A stretch of DNA of 64,000 nucleotides from Chionis minor (GCA_013398295.1 VZSF01009133.1:5199-69198), one strand, 5' to 3'. Positions 33,001-48,000 are shown, numbered from the stretch's first letter. Program-made: numbers and translations. The notes: generated by a model not told the origin, from the sequence alone.

Positions 33001-36000
33001 CTCCAAGCCAGCTCCTCTCCAGGCTGTGTATTTATTTTAAGAGCATCTCTGCTAGTATTGCTGCGAATTGAGCAGCATCTCTTGGGCAGGTGAAGAGCCA
33101 GGTTCATCCGTGTGGGCTCTAAAATCAGAGGGCGCCTGTCTTCTTGGCAGCACCGGTTAAAGAGGCCAAATCAGTAACGCAGTGAGATAATACTGAGGTG
33201 GGATTTGGGGTCCAAATGGACCAGAAGCCCAGTCAAGTGAACCCTAAGGACACAGAACAAGTTAAGTTAGTAAAACAAAATAGTGAAGCGGTCAAGGAAA
33301 AATAGGTGTGATTGACAATTCGTGGACCTGTGCAGAGAAAGTGCTCATGGGCCACGAAATGTTAAATTTTTAAAAGAAAAATAGCAATAGATGAATGGCC
33401 CGTCTTTCCTTCTAATAACTTTAACTTCGATAAATCGTGATTTCAGAAATATGACTAGTCACAGCTTAGCTTTTCCCCTCACTGGTTAATTGGGGTGCTG
33501 GGGTTAATCTAAATTAAAACTTAAACTAATAGAGGTCATTGAGGGAAGAGAATCACCTGAGTAAAACAAATGGGTCTGCCAGGCACAACTGTGTCTTGGC
33601 CATTTCCCAAGAGGGAAGTGGCAGCAAATTGGAGTTGTTTCAGCATTCGGTAGAGGTGAAGGATGGGTGACACCGGTTTAATGTACGGCACCTCCGGAAA
33701 CATTCCAGATTGCATTCCTTGCTGTACCAACTGCTGCCTCCCGCGCACAGTGAACAGGAGCAGGACCAGCAAACAACATCTGGCGGCACAGCGAGGAATG
33801 GGTGCAACTTTCGAAACCCCATAGACTCTAAATATGGTGCTTAGCCTGGTGGAGGCTTTAATCACTTACCACTCTTTGGCAGCAGGCTACGACAGCTTAT
33901 CCGAGCCTCGTACATCACGCACAGACATCTGCTGAGCCGCGAGGCAGCTACACATTCATTTTCCTTTCTTGCTTGGTGTTTTTTTNTCCTCTCCTCCTGT
34001 CCCCAATATTCTTCTTGGGAGAGATGATCTGTAAAGATTACTGCTTCATTGTGTGCAAGTAATTGTGGGGATGCCAGCCCCTTGCCAGACACCGCGCAGC
34101 ACCTGTTCCGCTGACCTGGTTAATGTCTTCTCTTGAGTGGGATTTGGCAGAGATTGGAGCCGAAGCCAATTCAGTGATAAGGCTAAAGAAAATGGCTGTA
34201 TGTTTTCTGTCACCTCCCAATTAAATTGGTTTCATAAAGTGCTTTCCTTTATTTGTCAGGGTGGTAAGCTGAAGCTGAACGTTGCATTCAGAGAGGGCAG
34301 AGTGCATTACAATAGAGCGCTGACAATACAGCGAATGTGTTTTCTTTCAGATGGGTCATAACTGTGCAGCGCTTTTGTGTGCGTGTGGGATTGCGTGTGT
34401 GGATGTACATATATAAATAAAATGGAGAAAGGGAACTGGTCTTCAGCAGTAATCAGCAGCAACACCTCTGGTTGTCAGAGCTAAGGTTTCTCAGAGCCCC
34501 CAGCCTCTGTGCATAATACCTACTGCAAAGGATACGTGTACCTTTCGATGGGCGCTTTTTTCTCTGTATTTAAATTAGATACAGACTTTTTTTTTAGTAT
34601 CACTTTCATTTTTTCTAAATGACATTTTATAATGAATAGTTTATTACGATTACTACTTGTGATTTATCAAAGGTAAAAATTCAGATAAAGAAGGACGTTG
34701 GAAACCGACTTCCTGTATATTTCAGTGTGAAATTAAGCAAGTAAAAACGAATGAGATCTGATGAACTCGCACAAGTGAATGATAACAGATTAAGTAGCTA
34801 TACTGTTTTGCTATAGATAATAATACAAATTCTTTAATGAATCTGTTTTTCCTGCGGAAAAGCAATTTTCTTGTCCAGGTCCTGGTATTCAATGGAATCC
34901 ACCATGTGGGGCTGGTGGAATTTTACCACGATTCAGGATTTAACTCTGTTCTACAGCCTGTTCATCCCACTTCGCCTTTTCTCCTATTCTTCACTTGTTT
35001 TATAAGCAGTTACGATTTTTATTGTGGTGGCCCATGTTGAATGGTAATGTAACGCTGAGCTGAATAATGCAAGTGAAATATTTTTATTTGGGTTGCACTG
35101 GGTGTGAATATTTAAACTCTTTCAGAAAGATCCTCATTGCTGACATCAGTGAGAGGCTAGACCCCATTTCCTTTTCTTCTAAACTCTCCTTCATACATGG
35201 TTTTAAGGGAAGAAAAAGGCTTTTTATTTTTAGAAGTCATATTTATGTAGAATTCATTACAGCTGATATTGGAGCATTAAGACTTAAAATTCCAGCCTGC
35301 TACCAGAGAGCTGCTGGTCTGACATGCTACAGTGGAGATTTTATTATTAGGTTGAAATACTCCTCTAGTAAAGGAGAGAGTGGAAATTGGTTTATTTCCA
35401 ACAGGAATTAGGTTAGTGTTCATATGCTAAGTGTTCCACTGGTAGCAGCTCTTCCCAGAACAAATGTTCATCACTGATGGCAGCAGGTATGCCTAAGGAG
35501 AATTAGGAATATACATAATCCCTTTTTTCCTCCGCTGTCCTGCTCCCTCCTCCCCCTGATTTCAGTTGCGTTGTACGTCACCACTTTTTATAACAACCCA
35601 CAATCGTCCGTTTGGTCCGTGATCCCCACCGCATCCAGAAGCTGTGGATGGGGAGCGTTCAAGGAAACGCTGCAGTGGTCGAGGAGGGCCGGCAGCGGTT
35701 TGCCAGGCAGGAACGCCGGAGGTTGGGACTCTCATCCCTCGCCTATTGCATTAGGTTACTGTCTGGGATTTACTCCCGAGGTGAACATGCTTGCACACTC
35801 AGGAAGAGGCTTGCTCCCTTCCTTATCTACACCCTAATTACTTAGGAAAGGAGTCGATCCCGTAGAAAACATTGTTTAATTGTAGGACTCGTAACTTCCT
35901 TTATTGTTGTCCCTTGTGGAGTGGCACTGTGTGTGCCTGCTCGCTCTTGCAGGCTCTGCGTGAAAGCTGTGGTTTTCACAAGTGAGCAAGAGCTCTCACT

Positions 36001-39000
36001 CACTTCCTTTTCCTAGTTTAATGATGAGCGTGCCTGCATTAATCTGAGGAACCACAGAATGAACTTCCGAGTCTGAATCTCTTGTTAAGATACTTGTAGC
36101 TCATTTAGTTTCTCTTCTGGGTTGTACTTGCGTCTAAATCACATTGTATGGCTTTTTAGAAGGCTCGTCTCTGATGAGGCAGGTTCCTCCTCGTGTCCCA
36201 CGCAAGAGTCGAGCTAAAGCAGTTCTTGGGCAAATCGTGTAGTTTTCTCTCCCAGGTATTTGATAATGCCATAAACAAGTAATTACTAATCCAGTGAACT
36301 ATTAAAAGTCGATAACAGTGAAGAATAGAGAGAAGACTGGCTTTCTGACAAGCTGGTTTACCTTAATTAAACTGGTGAGTGATTAATATGGACAGCTGAT
36401 CTTGTGGCTTTAATTAGATGCATTTAGAGTTTTGTGCGAATAAGAGATGTCTCGAACCATCCCACAGGTTAATGGCAATACAATACTCTTATCACAGGCA
36501 TGTATCTTTCAAATGGCTGGGTAGATAGTTAATAACACGTTCTAAAGCTTGATTTGAAACATCTCTTAATGGGTTATTAGAAAATACGCAAGTCGGTGTC
36601 AATTTTATATAAAACTGAATTTTAATAAAATGTTTTTTAAAAAGAAGACTGTCCAGTGATTTCATCCTGCAGTTCAGGTTCTTCCCTTATAAATGGTTTG
36701 CAGAGAATTAAAATTTTAAAACGTGTTTCAGGAGGATTTAGAAATAATACTTTTGAGCTGCACTCTGAATTTTCTCTGATGTTGCTAGAAATCCAAATGG
36801 TGTTACGCTGCTACTGTGTGGGGCTTGAAGGAGGAAAAGAAACAGCTTGTTTGTACATCCGGGCAGAACGCACTGTAAAATGTAGAAACAACCTCGTCGC
36901 AATTTTTGTTGGTTTAAATAATTGTATGGTGTGTAAATATGAAAAAGAAAGAAAAATAGAAAAATTCATGTGATTTACCATGTTTCTCCCAAGACTAAAG
37001 GAGAAAAAAACTAAATTAGAGAGTATTGAAACTACATTGAGAAAAAACAGCTTTGTCAGCTTCTGTTCAGTAGCGGAGTAACTTGGCATTTTCACTGGGG
37101 AAGAGGAAAAGCATTTGGTGTTTGTAGTCTTACTCTTTACTTGGACTTGACAAGTTGTACTTGGCTTCTCTCCTTCTGTTTCCTGCAGTGATTTTGTTAA
37201 AAAATAACTGCTTTGTAAACTGTTAAAAGATAACTTAACAATAACACATTTTTTCGGTGTGACATGTCATGTTGTGGCTCTGAGAGGAAGGATGAGGGTG
37301 ATTTGCCTGAGCCTCTGAAAGGATTGTGTGTTAAAAGATAGCAGAGTGCCACTCCTAGGCTTTAACACCACAAAAGTTGTTTATTTACTGTCTCTAGTAA
37401 CAAATACACATTTAGCTAGAGAAGTCCACATAAGCAATTTGCAAATATTTTAGAATTCCTCACTAATAAACGGAGTATTTTTTTAGCCGAGGAGTGACAG
37501 CGTGTTCTGGTACAGGCAAACAGCTGCCGATGAGCCTGAAGTTCCAGGGTTTTCACCTTTTTTCTGACTGTTTCAGAGTCGATGGATAGGTGAATCTCTC
37601 TCCGTTTCCGTTGCTTTCAGCAAATGACTAAGATGGCAGGAGCTGTACGAGGTTCTGCTTTCCCGTTGTTCTGCACAGTTGTTTTAAAATGAACATTATT
37701 GGCCCCGTGTTTGATATTATTATTGGCACGGGGAGCCCAGCAGGACTGCGTTGACTTCCTTGTGCAGCAGCAGCACAACGGCCGGGCTGAGGCCGCCTCT
37801 CACCTCTTCACATTCCCAATTTAGTGAACAAAAAGGCGGCGGTGCCACTCGGGAGACAGAGTAGGTGGCTTTGGTGTGCTGTGGCAGAAGTGATTCCTGC
37901 CTTTACTAGCTTTCCTGAAGATTTTAATAACATCGGAGAAAAAGCTTTTCTTTTGTTCCGGTTATATTTCTGAGCTTTGTAAACAAAACTCTTTCCTGTG
38001 ATATACTATAGATCAACTTTTGTCAGTTATTAATTTGAATTGGTCTGTGAGGGCTAAGAAAAGTGAGTCTTTTGTCATGAGGCTTATTTGAGCTATACTT
38101 AGCTCTTTGTCTCAACTGGAGATTCTTAGGGGTCTGCAAATCAGAAAGGTCAGCAACTGTAGTATTAGAAACACTGATAGATAGCGCATGAAAATGAGAC
38201 CTAACCTCTAAAATGAAAATTGACCTCTAAAATGAGAAATGAATCTCTATTACCCTTGAACAATGCCCTGATGGCATTTCTAAATCCCTCTAATTTTGTA
38301 CAATGTACTTTGTGTGCATCTCTTTTAACTCGCGTAGAGAGGGAGCCCTTTTAAGGTGAATTCTGTAGAAAGCACACATCGTTGGCTCCAGTGTGAATTT
38401 TAACAGCGGCTGTGGTGTCAGCAGAGGTGGGCGAACACTCGCCGCTTTTGAAGCTCTTGCCTTCGCACACATTCTGCGGGAACCCTGCCTTGCTCTTCGG
38501 TAGCGGTGGCAGATTTTAAGCTCTCTGGAGCGCTCAGGGCGCAGGAGGGAGAGTCAGTTCCCGGCTGCTCCTGGCCCTGTGTGAACACAGCCCGTGGGGC
38601 TCCGCACACCACACCACCTCTGCGAGCTTTTCTCCACTCGCGTGCCAGGTAGTGCCAGGTTTTGCCTAGGGAGTTTGACGAGGTTGGTTTTAATAGCGAA
38701 GCTTTGCTGAGTTCAGAAACACACGTGTGCAGGAGCACTTGTGGCAAGCGTCGCCGCGTCCTTCTAACGACAAATAAAACTGACGTTATAAAATAAAACT
38801 TTCTTCTGCTTACTACTGCCCATTGTCTGCTTTGCGCATCGTTTTGTCCTCCCGATTCCAGCTTTTGGTCGGAGCAGCTCAGAGCTGGTAGCTGAGCCGC
38901 AGCCTGCCGGACGTGGCGTGGCGTTCTCGCGGGCAGGCAGTTGTGTTGGCGGACGTGGGAGACTGAGCGGAGTTTTTTTGAAGTTGGGGGAAGATGTGAA

Positions 39001-42000
39001 GAGGTGAAGGAGGGAAAGCAAAAAAAGGATAGGTTTCACGTCAAAGCCTTTTGATGCTGAAATTGCCTGACTCCAACTCTGTCTTCACACATCAGGGCTT
39101 AATGCTGATAGTGATTTACTTACACTTCCTAGTTAATAATTAGACATTGGGAGACACCATATATCACTTTTAATGGAATATATGGGGTCTGATGAGAGTT
39201 TTCTGTTTTGACTAATAAATTTTAACCAGAATCGCCAAGCTTAATGAAATATTACAGCTTCGGAAGTGTTTTAAGTCTCGCGCTATGAAAACAGTGTTGC
39301 TTTATTCGGTAAATGAATTTATCATTCATTCTGTATCCTGAGCCCTGGCTGGCTCTGGAGCATGGGCTGAATGCAAGACGCTGAACTAGAAAGCGGAAAA
39401 ACTAATCAAATCCTTAAAGACCAAAGGCAGCGAGGCAGGTCTAGACTGACTTTTTCAGTGGTAGCCTCTGGCTACATCCACTTTTATTTTAGTAACCATT
39501 GTTAGCATGATTTATAACTTTAGCTCTAAGACGTACACTATTTAGATGTAATAAGATGCTTCGCAGCTTTTATTTCTGTTTCCTAATTTCCCTCTTGTCC
39601 CTGCTCTTTTTTTACTTCTCCCTTGTCTTTGTCTCCCTCTCCTCCCCTCCCCAGGCGTGTCCCCAGTGCCACAGTTGGCGCTGCATTGAAAGAACATGTC
39701 ACTGTCAGCCCCAAGGTCAACAAAACTGTCCCTGCCCCAACTAATGGCTGGTCAGCTGGTGGCCGAGTTAGTGCAGAGGAGACGACTGCGTGCGGGCTTT
39801 AGTCTCCTGCTGCTGCACAGAGCTTTTCCCTGCTAATTCTGGTGAGAGGATCCTCTGTACGCAGCGGAGAGGACAAGTAATGGGATCCCTGTCATCGCCC
39901 TGCTAAGTGGCACACAGTCAGCTAACTCCTTGCCCATCACAGCCCTCCCGGGAAACGCTGTCTTGCCGAAAGGAGAGTGATCCTGTCCACGAAGATCCCG
40001 CTCACTTCCCAGTACAGCACTGGGATCCTGCCCCAAAAGTGCATCTCGTTCTAACCAGTGCGGACATGGTTGTAAGATCTCGGTGGCACGCCTTACTCTA
40101 CCAGTCTGTGGATTTGGTGGGCCACCAGGACGAGCAGGTCTTGCTGCGTAGTTCTGGAAGAGCGTGGGAGGTGGGTGCGTTACCGTGTTGTGGTGCCTTA
40201 GCCCCTGCCATTACAGCTCGGCAGGTTTTGCTGTGCGGTGTGCCAAGGAAGCAAGATACGAGGAGACAGTAAACACACCTTATTGCCGGTACAGGGAGAA
40301 ACCACTAAAACCTTTGCTGCACCATTTCTCGCTGCTGTTAAAACCCTCCCTCCCACCTTGCTTTTGACAGAATATTGACTAGAAACCAAGATCCCATTTC
40401 TGCTTAGCCTTAAGGGCAGCTGTTTACAGAGTGGCGGTGTTACATAGGTTTACTGTGTCGTATGTCTGTGTAACACTGGATTTGGATCTTGTATTTAGCT
40501 GCCAGAAGTGACTGTGATGAAGTGGGAGAGATAAACTGATAGATTGTGTGCCAGAAAGATGTTGGGAATCAATCAGATAAACCGGGCAGAGAAGTAGCTT
40601 GCTGTTTCCTAGCGATAATAAACCAGTGGCCTAATTTCTTGGAATTTGAATTTTTAAAAGTAATTGCTGCAGTAACGATCTCCAAAAATAAGCAAATGGA
40701 AAAAAAGTCACGGCAGGTTTCTAATTATGCTTGAATCGCTCTTCTATTTGTAATATGATGTACACCTTGAAGGAGAAGAAGGATGTGACAGGTATAAATA
40801 TTATCTCCGTTGCTTGAGTGTCTCTTATTTGGAAATAAAATGGGTCATAAAATGATACCCATCTACCTTTATGCCATTTTTCTTCTGTGGGGTGCACGCC
40901 TTTTCCCTCCCTCCCTCCTCTAGTGTCCTTAAGTGATCAGAAACTACGGGGGTCAGCGAGTTTCTCCTGTAGCACCGTGCCCAGGACAACTTTTGGGGCA
41001 GTGCTGGTGCCGGGGAAGCCGTCTGAGGGCAGGCTGCGCCCAGCACAGTGCTGGCCCAGAGCTGAGCTGTGCTCAGAAATGCCGCCGTCTCACTTGAGCT
41101 GGTACGAGGGGGATGTGGAGCTTCTTTCTCGTTCTCTTGCCTTGTCTGCGCGTGCTGTCTTGGGCCAGGTGAAGACGACAGCCAGGGCCACGGCTGCTCC
41201 CCAAGCCGGCCTTTCCATGACTGTTACTGTACCTTGGCTCACCGTTGCAGTCCAGCTCTCCAGCAAAAGAACAGGGTGGAGGAAAAGTGTCTTCCACCCT
41301 TTCTTCTCTAGCGTCTTTGTGGAATTGCCTGGATCCCCTGGTTTCTAGGTGGGTCTGTTTGGGGTCCTTTCTGAGCTGAGGCGGTAACTTCCCTCGTCGG
41401 TGAAATGTCAGCATCTGGAAAGCAGCCTGTGCCCCTCAGTTTAGGAGGGTTTACTTCTGTTCTTTGTGTTAATATGTTGGCTAATACCCAAGGCACAGCA
41501 CGTACAATTTACAGTGAGGGGTGATACACGTATCGCACTGGTCAAGTATCCAAAAAAGGCTGTTCACAATATTCTTTGGCTGCAGGAAGCAAAAAGGACA
41601 AAACTCAACCCTCAGGACATGAAAAGAAATCGAAAAGCCTGCTTGAGCATTCCTGCTCTAGCTGTAAAAATTATTTTGCTGTGCTGTTCCTTAGAGCAAG
41701 CGTTACTGCCCAGCAGTGCTTGACTTCTGTTTGGTGAAGTGCTTCTGTTTCCCCCTGCCCTCTCCACTTGAAGTGTGGGGTGAGACCTGTGGGGCAGAGG
41801 TCTTCCTGCAGATCTGCCTGCACTACGTCTCTTGCCCATGGGAGCTGTGTACACAACAGCCTGTGACGGTACGGGCCTTTTTTACCCTTCTAAAGCCCAA
41901 GGAACGGCCCTGACCTAGGAAACACAAGCTGAGTTCGTCATTCTGCCCCTCTGGGTGAGAAGCGGCCGTGTGGCGTGAGGCTGAGGTGCTCACTGGGGAG

Positions 42001-45000
42001 CAGGAGCCCCTGTCTGCACATCCTGAGCAGCGTCCCCCCGAGCTTGTCACCTCTTTGCCCGCTGTGGCATTGTATACTTCGCTCTGGGCTCCTGGGACCA
42101 GCAGTTACCAAACGGTTGGCCCATCTAACAATCCCACAGCGGGCTTTGCAGTGTCCCCAGGGATTCCCGTCCTTTGCCGTTGCTTAGACTTAAGATCATT
42201 AGTTTGCTTTGCCCATGTGGGTCTTCTTGTGGTTGGGCCACGGTGCTGCTAAATCGTGCCCTTCTGGCTCTGCATAACCTTTTAGATTCTTTTCAGGTGA
42301 ATGACATGATGCTATGTGTCACCTAAACAAATCATGATGTGGTGAAGGGAAGACTGTACTACTCCTAGATCCATCTGAAATTATATGTAGAAACCCTTGG
42401 TAGTGGCCTTCAGTGTTATGCTCCAGTCACATATTCCATAGGGAACCATTCTGGAAGAGAGGGGCCATCTCTTTTAGTAGAGAGTTTTGCTTCCTTGCTT
42501 GAATCTCTTCAGAGCCATCAGCTTTTTCACTGGGCAGCTTTTGTGGGGAGGAAGCACTAAAAAGCCTTGGTTCTTGGCTTGGGGTTTTCTAGGGAGTTTC
42601 AAGAACTGAGGCATACGGATTTCCTTGGGAAATTGGCAGCTAATTTCTTAAGTCTCCTGAGAAACCTGTGAGCCTGTTTGCATTACCGTGTCTTTACTGT
42701 GCTTTTAAGTGGGATTGTTGTCTTTCTTCTAGCTCCTTCGAGAACTTATAGAGCGTAAAACCACTTCATTGGACCCCAATGACCAGGTAGCAATGGGCAG
42801 GTAAGTAGGAAGTTGGCCGTAAGGTCACTAGCTTCACGCCAGCGCTGCATTCCAGTCCAAACGCGCAAAATTCCGTGTGGGCTTCCAGTCCAGTTCATTG
42901 TAGAGGGCAAAATTTCGTATTATTCTGGAGGAAGCATCTGGGTGTAAGAAACTGCATCACAAATTATTAAAACAGTGTGAGAAGAAAGCCATCCTCTGTA
43001 ACATACTCCTTAGTTATGGATCACACTGGCTGACAGGGAATTTGCCAGCCTTTAAGCTGTGCCCTGGTTTGTCTGTGATCCCCTAGAGACAATTTCCAGT
43101 TGTAAAAGGCTTGTTCCAGGCTTCGGCTGTACCCAGTGGTTCATGCAGCACAAAGGGAGTCCGTAGAGGGCTGTCTTAGCTAACCCTAGCGGGGGAGAAC
43201 TAGGCAAAGTGACTGCTGAAATTTGGCCTTTTCTCATTACAAGCTCTGATTTGTCATTGCATTAGAAGAGCAAACCTTCTGCAGAGATCAGTTAAAGCGA
43301 TCCCTGCGTACGCGCTCTCCCTGCTGTAAGAAAAGATACTGTACAATTACAACAATGTCAAGGAATGTTTCCTGCATGCAGAAGTAAAATATAATTCCAT
43401 GCAGGGAAGCTCTTACTGCTCTGTTTAATTCTGTAGTTAGAAAATAAAGAATCTTCCAAATAATGCTTAATGAACAGTGTACATTTAATAGCCACGGGCT
43501 ATAATTTAGAAAAGTGTAAAAGCAGAGAAAGGATGAAAATGCTGGAGGAGGATCCTCCACTGAAGAAGTGCTATGAGGGTATGTGGGAGGGGGAGGAAAC
43601 GCGTTTGGAAGTTTTGTGATGGTGAAATAACTTTTATCCTTGTAAAATATTACCCAAATTTTAGTGCAGTGTGTCAAATTTATTTTGTGTATGTCTGGAA
43701 TATTATAGAAAGCTATTCACTATAATTTAACATGATATAGACAAAATTACATTTAAGTGGTGATTACATTGTACATTTATCTGACTTTACAATAAAATAG
43801 ATTACAGTAATTAAGATTATATTAAGATTGCAGTAATTGGATTTTGCTAGATTTTTTTCCCTGATGTCAAGTTTTCATTGTATAAATCAGGTAAGATGAC
43901 GCTCGTTTTCGTAAAAAAAAAAATATTTATAACTAGTAGAAGTTTTCCCCTGCTGAGAACTTCTTTGACTTGATGAAGTTCTGTTTGAGGAGTTGAGCTC
44001 TCCCTTCTAAATGCAGTCAGGGATCAGCCAGCACTTTCTCAAAGTGTTTATTGCTTTTCTTTCTTCTGTAGTTTTGTGTAGTAATAGTTGGAGCATTATA
44101 CGGGACTTCTTGCTACATTTGCCACGTTTAAGTCAGAGGTGGTGGGGAGAAATACTTGCTTATAATTTTCAATATACTTTGCAAAACCTAGGGAGGAAAT
44201 AAATTGAGAGCGTCTGCTGCATCATGGTAATTCCGTTCATGAAGTCAGCATAACCTGTCTCACTTGAAGAATCAATTTAGGATGTGGCAGACCATCTATT
44301 CTGTTATGGGCTTTCTATATGCAAAACAAAAGTCATTCTAGTAATCAAGGCTGAAACAAAAAAAGCAGTACTTGTAAAGACAGTTTTTGCACATTTTAGC
44401 ATTTATATTTTGTAAAGATTTTATTTTTAATTCTGAAGATTTTAAAAAATATTCAGTAATCAAGAAAGAATGAAAAATGGAGCCAAGTTGGTGGCCTCTG
44501 TGGGTTTCCCTGCAGGTAGAATATTCTCACTCAGTAGCCCTCGTCTCGTTGGGATCAGCAGGTCTGGTCTGCGTGTCCCAGTGTGGCTGGAGTCAGGAGA
44601 AACGCTTGTTTAAACGCCGTGTCCGTTGAGTGAAGCCGTACCACCGGTGCTTGAAGTTTCATACTTGTTTTCCTGAGGTTCCAGTCTCCTTTGCTTGTGT
44701 AGATGCAATAGGTAGAAAGGCTGGGAAGGCCTCAGACTCCAGGGGACCTGACGCTCATTTTCCTAGTGGCCCTCAAAGTTGAGTAACTCATTTTGCATTC
44801 CTCAGGCAATGGCTGGCCATCCAGAAGTTACGAAGCAAAATAAAGAAGAAAGTGGACAGAAAAGCCAGCAAAGGAAGGAGGATCCGGTGGGTGACAGCTT
44901 CTGCAAGCAAACGGAAGTTCTGGTTTTGCCAAATAAAGTCTGACTGCGCTGGGTTGGCTCTGGGGTGCACTGGTAGGCTTATTCATGCCTTTTAGGGCAA

Positions 45001-48000
45001 GATGTCTTGCTCTGGGGCATCCGCTGGGGAATCTTAATGTTCTTTGAGCCTCGAATAAGGGCTTGGTTGGATGCAGCCCGTGAGCGTTGCCCAGATCAGT
45101 CTTGGCGCGAGAGTTCGTTGGTCTCAGGAAACACTGGAGAGAGGTGTTCAGATGTCCCCAAGTGATTTGGAGCCATAATTTCCAGTGAAAGCCGATAAAC
45201 ACCTCTTGTGCAAGATACATTTAGCTGACTAAAACATGGCTAGCAGCTCTAGGGGAAGATGTACGGAAATGCCTCAGTGAGGTAGATGTCTATTTCCTAC
45301 TGCCTGTCGACTGGAATTTGGTGTCTAATCTCTATTTTTGTAAGGCCCACTGCAGCTTTCTTTATCTTCAGAGCATTTCACATCCTGACTCCTGGATCAC
45401 CTGTTTGGGTTGATCTCTCCTGTTGTGTTTCCATGGAAGAATCCTCCGTGCGGTAGGGTGGAAAGGGAAGCAGCCTGGAGAGGAGAGGGTTTTTTTTTCC
45501 CCTTTGCAGAGCAGATAAGATATATTAGTCTCCCTGAGTTTAGCATGACTGCATGATTTGTAGTGGAGGAGGTGTTTGTGGCAGGGAGGCATGCTGAAAA
45601 GCTGCACCGCTTCCTGAAAAATCTGCAACATTAACCATCCTTTTGTGAGTAAACTATAAATCGTGAGTTTAGATGGCATCTGATAGAAAGTCAGTGGAGT
45701 CAGTCTGGGTCAGGCCTGGCATAGCAATTTTTAAGATAGATGTCATAAGATAATTTATTAAAAGAGGGAAGAGCTACTTTGTTGGCCTGAAAAGCCTATA
45801 ATTATTGACTATCAATATTCTTTTCTGTCAGCATCACACATAATTGGATATATTCATGATTCAGTCAAAACTACTGACAACATCACACAACTGAGTCAGA
45901 CTCGTAAACCTCCAGGAATAATGGGGAAGTCTCTCATTGTGTGCAATCTGTGCGCTTCAGCATTCCTGAGAGATCAGCTATCTCGCCAAGTCAATTGCCT
46001 CTTAGATCTTAGGTGCCTTTTTTTTCCTTCTTTAAATAAAAGTTGCACTGACCCCGCAGGGAAAATATCAATAAAAGAAAAAAATGTCATTGTATGTGTT
46101 TAGGATTAACATGCGGTTAAGCTCCAGCATCTCGTCAGAATAGTCCAGTAGAGCCCGGATGGGTGTCTTTAAATAGTTGGTTCTTCCGCTGAGAGACTCA
46201 GTGTCACTGCAGGCCGATCACTTACCCTCTGTTCTTCTTTTTCCTTCTCTAAAATGGGGGCTGCAGTGCTTAAATTTGGTTTCGTGAAGGACTTTGAGAT
46301 CCTGGAGGGCAAAGTATCGAATACTAAATTTCATCTGTCTCCATAATTCTTTCTTTTTAGCAATCCTTTAGCAAACCTTCGATATTATAGCATGCTTGGA
46401 TGAAATGTGCTGGTTTTATTTTAGGGTCTGAGGATCTTCAAGTGCTTTCAAAAGCCGTCTGTCTTCCACTCCACATGAGTACCTGTCCCCTTCATAGCCA
46501 GGGAAATTGGGGCACTGAGAGGGGAAGTGAGCTCATCCAAAAACTCCACAGTCAAGTTTAAGAAACCCGGTGCCTAGGACTCGTCCATCCCTCGCTAGGA
46601 CATGGCTTTTCTTGGGGGAGGCACGGTGGAGTGATGTGTGCACACCTATTTTTCACCTCAGTGGTTTCTGGTCCTGTGCTGCTGCCACGCAGGATGGCTG
46701 TCAATGAAATGAAATATTTTCTATCTACTAGACTGGGATTTTTGAAGTCCTGATTTAAAAAATGTGACAGTAATTAGTCCTGGACAAACAACTCTCGTCA
46801 GAGAATTTATCAGAATTGCTAAGTCCCCTCGCCATTGCGCAGACTGTTGCTGTCTAAGCTTTGATCTGTTCGAATCCATCGGTCGTTAATGTTTCATAAG
46901 CGAACTATTTCGCAGTCCAGCCCATTGACCTGATGTTTGCTGCAGTGCCAGCCCCGCCTGGCTCTCTCTGTTCCCTACCTTGATCATTACAGCGTTAGTC
47001 CAGGGCTTCCATTACGAGGGACAAAGACTTGATTGTGCAGAGAAGCCCTTGTGTAAGGGTGAGCGTGTGCTGTGCCTGAAGAGCCATTCTGAAATAGTCT
47101 TGTGAGCTAAAAATCCCCTCAAGGGAATGTTCCTGCATAAGCAAACAAAAGGGAGTGCAGAGGTGACAGAGTGGAAAGGTGATTCTGGGCAAATGCATGT
47201 GAATCCTTTTGCCTGCTATTTGTCAAGCTCTAAAAATAGCAGCAGCTTGGATAAAACATTTCAGACTTGGGTAGGCAGGATGGTAGTGGTTTGGAATCCC
47301 CTGCACTTAGACGCTAGGCTTTAAAGCCACATTTTCATTCAGAGTTTTTCAGTACTCTGTTAAATTTTCTATGTCGGGTTGTTGAATATAAGTGAAGAAA
47401 AGCTACTGCAAGTTCCTAGGCCAGTGTGGAAAGCAGGAGGTGTGTATCTGGAGGTGCAGTACAGCTTGCAGAAATACTTTGGGGGACACCTGAGCTGAGA
47501 CAGATGCAGCTCTGTATCACCTTGGAGATGCTCCATCTCTTCTTTGCACAAGTCTTTTTCCTGTCTCCTTCTTTGCTTGTTTTTATATGCTCCATTTGTA
47601 AGTTATTCAGGGTAGGACTTTCCAACTATGGGTATGGCTAGCAGAGTAGGATTTTGATGTCCTTTGGGGCCCTAGATAGCATAGAGCAAGGAAAAACCGA
47701 AAAACGATGGATGTTTGAGAAGGTCTGATGCTCTGGCGCTTCTGCTGCCTGCAGTGGGCTCTTTGGGCACAAATTCCAGAAGGTGATTAAGACACGAGCT
47801 GAACAGAAGGCTGAAAAGGAGTTCTTGTTTCTCTGTCTGTGACTTTTCAGGGTTGTCTGTCTGAGAGTGATTAGTTACTCACACACAATTAATGGGTGCT
47901 GTATGTCCTCTTTCTAGCTGTGATAAAAAAGGATTTGCTTGCTATTCAGTTAATTGTATCATCTGATTATTCTTCAGTCCATGTTATAAGAGAGGAGGAG

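Larger units (their letters stand above)
31865..42732 (+). other. AATF: AATF intron 8
   Basis: 10868 bases, GTAGGT to TTCTAG. No gene recognised. Contents noted: a possible 37-base cryptic exon (32005-32041), an unresolved base (33986), AT-rich conserved-looking stretches (about 35100-35400 and 36240-36470), and a splice-competent Cys-rich segment (39655-39841). Longer open frames near 39900-41350 have no recognisable protein similarity. Confidence 0.85.

Noticed and set aside
39907..40272. 121-codon frame in intron 8
   Set aside because: No recognisable domain, no clear initiation context, and shadowing frames on the other strand; noted only as intron content.
46840..46890. tRNA-like B box (GTTCGAATCC)
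   Set aside because: No A box or cloverleaf-compatible arms could be matched upstream; likely chance.
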